Origin: Lytechinus pictus
Taxonomy: Eukaryota; Echinodermata; Echinoidea; Temnopleuroida; Toxopneustidae
Assembly: GCF_037042905.1 (NCBI RefSeq)
Contig: NC_087258.1
Span: 5,000,501-5,064,500 of the forward strand
Direction: 5' to 3'
Length of the DNA: 64,000 nucleotides
The first letter of the stretch is position 1, and every line of letters starts with the position of its first letter. This document shows, piece after piece, positions 12,901 through 24,900 of the stretch. The notes under the pieces were generated by a model. The model was not told the origin of the DNA and made no database searches. It saw only the letters and a program-made list of their open reading frames with translations. A program made the position numbers and the translations under genes.

Positions 12901-15900
12901 CTTGACCTTTAACCAATGATAATAATTGCACCTGTTTTCATGGGAGGAAGAAGAGGTCCCTAAAGCTAGCAGGAATTGAACCCATGACCTTCCTTTCTTG
13001 ATTCAGGGTGCCTCTAACCACTGAGCCACAATGTGTGGTTCATTAGAGCATTATTCAAAGGAATACATTTTTGTTATTAAATTGAATTGTCCCTGTTTTC
13101 TTTCTAAGGAGGAAGAAGAGATTCCTAAAGCTAGTTACTGGGAGGTTCTGAAGCTGAACGCCCCTGAGTGGTATCTGATCGCCATCGGCTGTTTCTTTTC
13201 AGCCATTCTCGGAGTCACCATGCCGGTCTTTGCTATCCTTTTCAGTGAGATCATCAAGGTGAGAATGTAAAGTTATAATATTTTCTCCCTGTCTCATCAT
13301 GATAACTCTGGTATTGACATGATACATATAGTCTACCATCAATATCATTCTCTTTCTCTTTCATTCTCCTTTTCTGCTTGTCTCTCCCTCTCTCTTTGTC
13401 TCACTCTCTCTTTCTATCTCTTGCTATCACTCTTGCACACTCTCACTGTTCTTCAGTCCCTCTTGTGCTCTGTCTCCGTTTTTGTGTGTCTCTCTCTCTG
13501 TCCCCTTCCCTCTCCCCCTCTCTTTCTCTCGCTCAACCAAAAAATTACACGGGGGCGGCGGGCGAATTCGCCCCGGAAAGTCCAAAAAGAGCCCCGGAAA
13601 AGGGCTAAAAACATTCACACGAGGGCGACTGCAAAACTCATAATCGCCCCCGTCAACTAGGCTTGGGAGCCAGCGCCGGGTAATCGAGTCTACCCGATTC
13701 TCAATGCCAGAGTCGGGGAGTCGACCCTGATCTCTGGAGACTCGAGTACCAAGCGGCGGCGGTTCTGAGATAAAGGGACTCGAGTCTTTGCCATGCTCTC
13801 TCATTCATGGACGAAAATCGGCCCCAGCGCCGACTCCAAGCACTGAGATAAAATAAATGTAGAATTTGGAGCCGAGGAGTCATATACTTCAAGCAGAACG
13901 TTTCTCTGCTTGTGTGCTTTAGGCTCAGTGTGACTGCATGTGTATGGGGATGCATCGTGTGCATTGTGTGTAGTGTGTATTTCTGTGTGTGTGACTGTAA
14001 AATGCCAGTAGAGACCACGTGCGCATGTGTTGAGCGACACTTGTGATTGTATCATGAACTGGGATTTGTGTGTGGATTGTGTGAGAAGTTTGGTGAAGGT
14101 GTAAGATTTTGGGCGACTTGATAGATGATTGCTCCCCCCCTCCCATTTATGTACACTCTCTAGCCCCATGTCGAGCTGCAGCCACCCATCTTGATCCTTC
14201 CCCCCAAAGCTTGTCTCTCCTCATTCCTTCTTTTCTTCCAAACTTTATTTCCCTATTATTCTTGTTAATTTCTCCTTTTACAAGTTGTAATTCACTACGA
14301 ACTTCATTATAATTTTAATGAAGTGTTTATCACCTCTTGTTTGTTTTTAAATATTTTTATATCTCTGTTCAAAACAAGAGTCTTGTCTATCCCTTTAAAA
14401 AAAATCACGCTTTGATTTTTTTTTCTTTCATTCCAAAATCCCATTGATAACGTTTGCTTGCTAGTCTTAAATGGGAGTCTTGCCTTATTGGAATATTGGC
14501 AAGAAGTTAATAAAAAAAATGATGTTATTGTTCTGTCAGTAATAAAAGTAGAGATTCAACTATGGATAATTTTCAGTCATATTTCATTTAATCTTCGTTA
14601 TTTTAATCCAAACATTCATTTTTTTTTCAATGATGTATTTCACCTTTGGCCAGTTCGCCATTTTCTTAAGTGACTGAAAACGTAGACTAGCCCCTTAATT
14701 CAGGGACATCAACCCTCGGCAATTTGTTTACATAACTTTCTTTGTCTCCGTCATGTATTGCACAATCTTGAGAAGCACATGTTTGGAAATCTGATATTCT
14801 TGCGGTGGTGGTGGGGGGGGGGGGAGGTACGAGATTGCCGCCCTTTTCATTCTGTTTTGGTTTGGCTGCCACATGGCCTCTCTCACTGTGTGGAGAAATT
14901 AGGTCAGGTAAAATTTGCAAAGACGTGGATAAGTTCATTTCAATTAGAGGCCGTGCAAGGCTAGGCATTCATGATGGATGATGGAAATTGCCAGTTTTGG
15001 TTCTGGTAGGCCTTTTTGTCATGAATCTGTGTAACTGATACGAACGCTTAAAGGGGAATCCAACCCAAATAAAAACTTGTTTTTATAAGAAAAAGAAAAA
15101 TCAGACAAGTTGATAGGTGAAAGTTTGAACAATATTGGACAAACGACAAGAAAGTTATGAATTTTTAAAAGCTGTAAATATTGGTAATCACTATACCCAT
15201 GGAGACTTCAAATTGGCCGCATATGGGATATCATAGTGATGTAAGGCAAGGACTACTCTTCCATGTACTCCAATACATATTATGGCTAAAATGTCATTTT
15301 TCCCAAAAGTTTTATTTCATGAGGACATAAAACAATATACTACCTGGGTTATATTTAGATTACTGCCCCAGGGGAAAGGGTACTTAGGAGAAAACCACAA
15401 ATCCCTGATAATAAAGTACATGGCCTATGGGAAAGTTGTCCTTGCCCCTTGTCATAATTACTTACCTAGTTGCCAATTTGAAATCTACATACTATTAGTG
15501 ATCTCAATTTTAAAGCAGCTATAACTTTCTTATTGCTTGTCCGATTTCTTTCAAATTTTCACCATTCTGTTTAATTTATTTTTCTCCTTCCCAACACAAC
15601 ATTTTATGGCCAAGGCTGGATTCCCCTTTAACAATTCAATGACCTTTATGACTTATATCATTATTTTGTATGAATAATTTTAAGTCTTTTTTAAAAAGTG
15701 TCATTTAAATAACTTTCAGTCAAATATGTACGAAGGATATTTGTTCAACTTCATAACATTTGCAGGTACCTGTATTGTATGATAAAATAAATTACCTCAG
15801 AATTGTACAAATTCAGAACTTTCTTTTTCTTTTACATTGTCTTTAGACACGAATACAGATCTTTCTAGATTAATTTGGCAAATGGGCTATAACACTAAAT

Positions 15901-18900
15901 AGTAAACACGCAAAGCTCACGTCAACCAAGTATCAAACATTCAAACTTGGATTAATTCATGGAGGTTCTACCTCCATGATTTAATCTGAATAGGTCTGTA
16001 TTAGGTCCATGAATCAACTCAGATATCGTTCAAGCATCAAAATCAATCTATCATCACAACACTAAAATCATAAACAATCACTTCGAAGAAACAATGCGAA
16101 GGTCAAACCAGGGAAGTGTTATACTTCCCTGGTATATGCTAGCTACCGTGTATATATATACACACACACCCTTACACACACACACACACAAACTCAAAAA
16201 AGCCACGAAATAGCTCCAGAAATTGTAGCCCTGGAAAGTGGAAAAAGAGCCCTGGAAAATGAAAAAGTAGCCCTGGAAAATTTTTAAGTTTCTCCAAAAA
16301 GAGCCCTGGAAAGAAAAAAAGTAATTTTTTGGTTGCTCTCGCTCTCTCTGTCTTTGGATGCCCCTCTACATCATCCAAAATTCTTGACTCCAGAAGAAGT
16401 ATTTTATTTAGAAGTAGGGAAAACTAGCACACTCTCAATGTAGATGTGCATTAACTCTTCCAATGAAATTCACCTATTAACTTTAACATGTGATTTATCT
16501 CTGTGAGTTCTGGTTAATTTGTGTATATCATTAATAAGCCAAAGTACTATAAGAATTTACATTGCTGATTTAAATGTTCTGTATGCATTTAAGTTATGCC
16601 AGTGAAACCTTTCTATATATACGACTCAAGTAAGACAAGAAAACAGGTCTTTGAGCAGGTTATCTTTATTGACAGGTTCCTTTTTTACAAGGGTAACAAA
16701 GAATTTGGTCTTATGGGATGTTTTCCTATACATATGGTTGCTCAAGTAGGTTTGATTGTATGATGATTATTTGTTTTATTTTTCATACAGATCTTTAGTT
16801 TACCTGACGATGAGATGATAGAGCAAGCCGTGTTTTGGTCCTGTATGTTTGTAGCTCTGGGCGGGACCATGTTTGTTGGATATGCCGTCAGCATCACATG
16901 TCTTGCAATATCCGGAGAACAACTGACGATGCGGCTACGTAGTAAAGCATTCTCCACCATTCTCAGACAGGTTAGTTTCTCTTCATTTTGCTCCCTTTTT
17001 GTAATTCAGCCTTTGCTCCATCTCTCCCTCTTTCTTTTATTCAACAGATTTTTAAAAATACCTTTCATATCTTATTTCATTCACATATACCATTTCTCTT
17101 TCCTACATGTCTAGTTTTCTATATAGTGATATTTTCCGTGGCATGTATGCAAAATTTTAGTGACATGAAAATGGTATTGTATTACCAAACACGATTTGTT
17201 CTACTTGCGACAAGTTGTACATAAACATAAATCAAGAATTGGCTTTTATTATCATATTTTTTTTCTTCATTATTTCAGAAAAAAAAAATTGCCAGTGGAT
17301 ATATGCAAACATATTTTTTTCCACCTATTTTTGAACGTTTCTTTGAAATTTGCGTTCAAAGAATGTTGCATAGGTCGAAGTGAATGAGATTCTTAATTGT
17401 TATTGCTCATGTTTAGTGGTACGATCACTTGCTAAACCTTATACACAGAAAATATTTTATTTATTTATTTATTTATTCATTCATTCATTTATTTATTTAT
17501 ATATCCATCCATCCATCCATTTTTTTATTTCATTACAACCAATAAAACAAGGTGGAGTGTAGTCTGGTTCAGTCAATGAAAATGCTTTTCAACGGAGCCC
17601 TCCATCTTTACAAACAACTTGACAACTTTGAATAATTTTCCTTGCTTTTTACAGGACATTGCCTACTTTGACCAACCTACTCACAGCACTGGTGCCTTAG
17701 CTACACGTCTTTCTGCTGATGCTTCTAATGTGAAAGGGGTAAAAATTTTATCATTTTGGTTATGTTAGTCCAGGTTTTTCATGAAACTTTTATGAATTTG
17801 AATAGAACATTTAATTTTATGGAATTTGAATGAAACACAGAATTTAACAAAATCTCACAGAAAACACAATAACATACATGTAGGCCTAAAGTTTCAAATC
17901 AAGAAAAAATTAGTGAAAACCTTTAAAATCAGAGTAAATTTCAATAATAACAACAGAAAACCATCAGGTAAAAACTGCCATAGAAATGATACAAAAGACT
18001 GAAATATTATAATCTAAGCTATAAAGCAAGTGCATGCATTGGAAGTTGCCAACACATGTTGGGTTGGAACCTATTTCATGAAAAATGTCCTGTTGTCATG
18101 ATGCATGAATGCCAAGTTTATTTCACTAATTTCTCAGCAATTACAGGTTTTTACCAGAATATTTTGGCACATAATTTGTATTCACACTACGAACACTCCA
18201 ATGGTAACTGGATCCTGTTTGGAGTTATTACCACCGCAGCTGGAACTTACATTTGAAATGATAACCTTGGTGCATATTTCCCCTTACCAAACTTTCATTC
18301 TTCTCTTTACCCCTCTTCCAGGCCACAGGGGTGCGTCTCAGCACTCTCTTCCAGACAGCGGTTACCTTGGCTGCAGCCATTGTTATAGGGTTTGTCTTTG
18401 GCTGGAAGTTGGCCTTGGTTGTCTTAGCTTGTGTCCCATTGCTTGTTGTTGCTGGTGGGTTGCAGCTGAAGCTCATGCAAGGAACTCAGAAAAGAGACTC
18501 TGAATTACTTGAAGAAGCTGGAAAGGTAAGAATTGTTTTGTTTATGATGATGATGAGAAGGGGTTGCTGATGGTGGAGATGGTTGATGATAGTGATGATG
18601 ATGATGATGATGATGTTGACAGTGATGATGATGATGAAGATGATGATGTAGACAGTGATGATGATGATGTGGCTGATGAAAATGATTAATGGTGATGTTA
18701 TTGATAATGACAGTGGTGATGATGAGGATGATAGTGTTTCTGATGGCAGTGATGGTAATGATGATGATTATGGTAAATATTAATGTTGGTGATGACGATT
18801 ATGGTAGTTATGGTGACTATGATGATGATGATGATGATAATTATGGTGATACTGATAGTGATGATTAGGATACTGAGTAATGATATTTATAAAGCAATGA

Positions 18901-21900
18901 AAAGTATAGAAAATAAAATTTAAAATATCACATACTCTCTGAAGAGTGAAAAAGTTGCTTCATGGAATATACTACATCATTATCTATTGCTGACATTGAT
19001 GAGTTGTAAACTTCTTACGTTCTGTATTCCTTTTTTTTTTAAACTATGTGTAGATTGCTGCTGAAGCAATAGAGAATGTCCGAACTGTTGCCTCACTCAC
19101 CCTAGAAGATAAAATGTACCAGGGATATGCTGAAATGCTCCAGCTGCCATTTCGGTAAGAAACTTTTGTTAATATTCGAAAACTGGGAAAGTGCCAAGAT
19201 TTGTTGGCTGACCTTTGACATTTCATAGTTCGAAAATGACACAATATTACCGTAGGGTTTACTGTTTGATGATGTAGCTTGTTTCTACACACCGTCAGGT
19301 CTTGTAAACCCTGGTTACTTGACTGCATCCCACTCTGGGCTAGGAATCCACACAGATTTGATACGACGTTAAGACTTTCCCAACATATCGTGTCTATTTG
19401 TCATATGTGTTCATGATTACTATTTATTTAGGGATCATTCCTTTAGTTTACATTATCAGGGATGCAACTGTTTTCAGAGAACTAGCTCCTTTCTACATGT
19501 ACTTGTGTAGCTGAGCTACATGTGTATCAAATCTGTACTGTGACAAATCTTTGTATTTCCCCCCATTTTGCAACTTCTGTTACTGTTATGTAGGAAGTAA
19601 AATTCGCCAATGAATAGACAACATATTAATATCGGAATAAAATCATTAATCTCTTCTGTCATGCTTTGTTGTTGACTGTTATATTTCTTACCTTCAAGTC
19701 TTAACCATTGTATTTGTTTGCAGTCAGGGCCAGATCAACACGCAGTCTTATGCCATAGCCTTTGGTATCACCCAAGGAATGGTGTTCTTCCTGTATGCTG
19801 CAGCCTTCAGGTTTGGGGGTTACCTCGTTGCTCAGGGAGAGATGACCACAGATGAAGTATTCAAGTGAGTTCAAAGATTCTCCTTATCAACTTAACCTGT
19901 TTGAAACCGAATGGCCCGAATTCACAAAGGTGGTTTTTAAAACCATCGGTTGAACCCATGGTTTTATGCAGATTTCCTGTATAAATTACACTTATTTACC
20001 GCATATATTAAAAATTGTCCAATGTTGATGCGCGCTTATGTCACAGTGTGCCAAATTGATGCCTGTTGCCATGGTTATTTACGCTATTTTATTCATGAGT
20101 CCACTGTTTTGAATTAATGAGTCCACTCTTCAAACAGTGGACTCATAAATAAAATAGCGTATTTAACCATAGCAACAGGTGTCAATTTGGCGCACTGTGA
20201 CAAAAGCGCGCATCAGCATTTGACATTATTTTTTAATATACGTGGTAAATAAGCGTAACTTATACAGAAATCTGCATAAACCATGGGTTCAACTTATGGT
20301 TTTTAAAGCCACCTTTGTGAATTCGGGTCTTTGAGACTTAAGATTTTGCTATAACACACATTTTCCATGGATTCCAGCCGGTGTGATCTGAGTCTCCAAT
20401 GGATTGAAGGGGAAGTTCATCCACGTGTCAAATTGATTTTGATGAATACTGAAAAATGGAGCAAGTAACATTGAAATTTTTGCAATAATGCATCTCTCTC
20501 CATTCTTAGATTTTGATTAGATCTAGATTTTAATCATTTCTGTTTAACAGAATACAAACAAAATACAATAAAAATAACAGTACATATTCAAATTAACACA
20601 AACAGTTCAATGATATAAGAAAAAGTAAACACGAAATGAGGTGAGCTTCTATTGATATGGCTATTAAAAATTAAATGGAACAGAGCGGAGGGACATTTCC
20701 TACTGAACATTTAATTCACCAGAATTTTGTATTACTGTATATTTATCTTTAGTCGCTTATTTTCATTATGGATTTTGATACTTCTCTTTGTCAGAAAATA
20801 TAAAAACTGAAAGGACACTGTCACACACGCTTGCACATGCACTCACATGTTTCAACAGTAAACAAAACATATTCTATACATCATGGTTTTGAAAGCTCCA
20901 TTTAAATATATCTTCTTTATATTTATTGCAGAGTTGTCTTTGGTATTGCCTTTGCTGGTATTTCACTTGGTCAAGCCTCAGCATTCTTGCCAGACTACGC
21001 CAAAGCCAGGCACTCAGCCAACATCATCTTGAATTTATTTGCTACCAAACCTCTCATTGATAACTACTCCAAGAGTGGCCTAAAACCAGTAAGTCCATGT
21101 TATTTGTGACATGCTGCCCTAAAACTGAAAAAATGTCACCGTGGAAGGTTTTCTGTAATAAGTCAAAATAGCAATTTGGCCTTCAAAATATATAAATGAG
21201 AAAATTGGCTCGAGTGAAAGAAGAATGTGGATGTTCAGAAGGTTTTTTTTACGTGGAATTGCCCTCGACTACATGTAATTAAGAGAGATCTTGTTCCTTT
21301 TCAAATTAGTGAAAAGAGAAACTCACAATATTACCATATGACTCTTTGTCGTTTCAGATATGTATAATTTTAAACTTTGACATTATATTGGTTATTGTCT
21401 CACCTGCATAGCAGAGTGAGACTATAGGCGCCGCTTTTCCGACGGCGACGGCGGCGGCGGCGGCGGCGTCAACACCAAATCTTAACCTGAGGTTAAGTTT
21501 TTGAAATGACAGCATAACTTAGAAAGTATATGGACCTAGTTCATGAAACTTGGCCATAAGGTTAATCAAGTATTACTGAACATCCTGCCTGAGTTTCATG
21601 TCACATGACCAAGGTCAAAGGTCATTTAGGGTCAATGAACTTAGACCATGTTGGGGGAATCAACATCAAAATCTTAACCTAAGGTTAAGTTTTTGAAATG
21701 TCATCATAACTTAGAAAATATATGGACCTAGTTCATGAAACTTATACATAAGGTTAATCAAGTATCACTGAACATCCTGCATGAGTTTCACATCACATGA
21801 CCAAGGTCAAAGGTCATTTAGGGTCAATGAACTTTGGCCGAATTGGGGGTATCTGTTGAATTACCATCATAACTTTAAAAGTTTATGGATCTGATTCATG

Positions 21901-24900
21901 AAACTTGGACATAATAGTAATCAAGTATTACTGAACATCCTGTGCAAGTTTCAGGTCACATGATCAAGGTCAAAGGTCATTTAGGGTCAATGAACTTTGG
22001 CCAAATTGGGGTATTTGTTGAATTACAGCCATAAATTTGAAAGTGTGTTGGTCTAGTTCATAAAACTTGGACATAATAGTAACCAAGTATCACTGAACAT
22101 CTTGTGCGAGTTATAGTAGTTTTCAAAATCAGCACTGCTGCTATATTGAATCGCGTGATGCAGGTGAGACGGCCAGAGGCATTCCACTTGTTGTTGATTA
22201 TGGTAGTCTTGTTTTTATTTTCATTTTTATTTTCAATATTCACTATTTTTTTGTGGTTATTACAAATTGACTTGCTTTCATCTGTGATCATGTTGTAATT
22301 ATTGTAACATGTTCAGTTTCCATCCTTGTAGCTTAGAATCCTTTATTAGATTTTTGTCAAATAAAAGATAAATAAAATGATAAAATAGATTTAGAATTTT
22401 TCTTAAAGGACAAGTCCACCCCAACAAAAAGTTGATAAAAATAAAAAGAGAAAAATCCAACAAACATAACACTGAAAATTTCATCAAAATCGGATGTAAA
22501 ATAAGAAAGTTATGACATTTTAAAGTTTCGCTTAATTTCGCAAAACAGTTATATGCACATCCTGGCTTGTATGCAAATGAGGAGACTATGACGTCATCCA
22601 CTCACTATTTCTTTTGTATTTTATTGTATGAAATATGAAATATTCTAATTTTCTCATCATTGTCAAGTGATACAACGATTAATTCCTCCCTGAACATGTG
22701 GGATTAGCATTGTTTAATACTATATGGTTCAGTCAAGTTGGTCCTTATTGTCAAATCTATAAAAAATGAAATATTGTATAATTCAAACAATAAAAAACAA
22801 AATAAATAGTGAGTGATGGACATCATCGACTGAGTCACCTAGTTGTGCATATTACTGTTTTGCGAAAAATAAGCGAAACTTTAGAATGTCATAACTTTCT
22901 TATTTTACATCCGATTTTGATGAAATTTTCAGCACTATGCTAGTTTTATTTTTCTCTATTTATTCAAGTCATCATTTTCCTGGGGTGGACTTGACCTTTA
23001 AGTAAATGGCCAGGTTGGATGACACATTTTTTTTCCTTTATTTTACAGAGTAATTTGAATGGAGAGATTTCCTATGATACCATCAATTTCAAGTATCCTA
23101 CAAGACCTGACATTGAGATTCTCAAAGGACTGAGTCTCACCATCAAACCAGGCCAGACTTTGGCTCTTGTAGGAGAGAGTGGATGTGGAAAGAGTACCTT
23201 GGTATCACTTCTAGAGAGATTCTACGATCCAGAACAAGGCTCTGTGGTAAGATATTATCTTGAATCAACATGATATAACATAGGATTAGATAAGATTAGA
23301 TTAACAACAGTCTAGACCAGACTGAAGCCTTGGTAGGAGAGAGTGGATGTGGAAAGAGTACCTTGGTATCACTCCTTGAAAGATTCTACTATCCAGAACA
23401 AGGCTCTGTGGTAAGATATTATCTTGAATCAACATGATATGATATAGAAATAGATTAGATAAGATTAGATTAGATTGGATTAAAATCAAACTAGGTCAGA
23501 GGCCTTGGTAGGAGAGAGTGCATGTTGAAAGAGTACACTGGTATCACTCCTTGAAAGATTCTATGATCCAGAACAAGGCTCTGTGGTAAGATATTATTTT
23601 GAATCAACTTAATATATGTATAAAATAGGATTAGATTAGATTAACAACAGTTTAGGCCAGACTGAAGCGTTGATAGGAGAGAGTGGGTGTGGAAAGAGTA
23701 CCTTGGTATCACTTCTAGAGAGATTCTACGTTCCAGAACAAGGCTCTGTGGTAAGATATTATCTTGAATCAACATGATATAACATAGGATTAGATAAGAT
23801 TAGATTAACAACAGTCTAGACCAGACTGAAGCCTTGGTAGGAGAGAGTGGATGTGGAAAGAGTACCTTGGTATCACTTCTAGAGAGATTCTATGATCCAG
23901 AACAAGGCTCTGTGGTAAGATATTGTCTTAAATCAACATGATATGATATAGAAATAGATTAGATAAGATTAGATTAGATTGGATTAAAATCAAACTAGGT
24001 CAGAGGCCTTGGTAGGAGAGAGTGCATGTTGAAAGAGTACACTGTTATCACTCCTTGAAAGATTCTATGATCCAGAACAAGGCTCTGTGGTAAGATATTA
24101 TTTTTGAATCAACTTTATATATGTATAAAATAGGATTAGATTAGATTAACAACAGTTTAGGCCAGACTGAAGCATTGGTAGGAGAGATTGGGTGTGGAAA
24201 GAGTACCTTGGTATCACTTCTAGAGAGATTATATTATCCAGAACAAAGCTCTATTGTAAGATATTATCTTGAATCAACATGATATAACATAGGATTAGAT
24301 AAGATAAGATTAGATTAGATTAAAATCAAACTAGGCCAGAGTGAAGGCTTGGTAGGAGAGTGTGTGGAAAGAGTACATGGGTATCACTTAAAGAGAGATT
24401 CTATGATCCAGGACAAGGCTCAGTGGTAAGATATCAAAATCATTCAATGTCAGGTGAATTAGATTAGAATAGATTATAATCAAACTACTCCAGACTGTAG
24501 TCTTGGTAGGAGAGAGAGAGTGTGTGACGAAAGAGTACATTGGTATCACTTCTAGAGAGATTGTATAATCCAGAACAATGTTCATTGGTGAGGATTGGCA
24601 TGATATAAGATTAGAACAAGGCTGGTGGTAGGATGTATAGCATATCATGATTCAACATGGAATTAGATTGGATGACATATGATAAGAGGAGATTGGATTT
24701 AATAATAATGTATTAGACAAGATTCAAATCAAACAGGCCAGGCCAGATTGTGCATGAAGAATTGAGACTTCACTGCATGAACAAAAACTGTGATCTCATT
24801 AACAAAATGCCAAGGCAAAATGGAAATATAAGTACTGTATAATACATGTATGTAATAGTTAAAGGGATGCTCCAGGCTGAAAATATTTATATCTCAATAA

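Noticed and set aside
11957..13034. tRNA genes on the minus strand
   Set aside because: Stems are imperfect, one lacks a B box, and there is no T-run terminator; these are tRNA-derived repeats.
13319..13804. Ser/Leu-rich open frames on both strands
   Set aside because: They come from a CT-rich low-complexity tract and a GC-rich patch; no domain and no splice context.
23300..24640. CRISPR-like look of a regular ~165-bp spaced repeat
   Set aside because: Units are far too long, are derived from the adjacent exon and intron, and lie in an animal intron.
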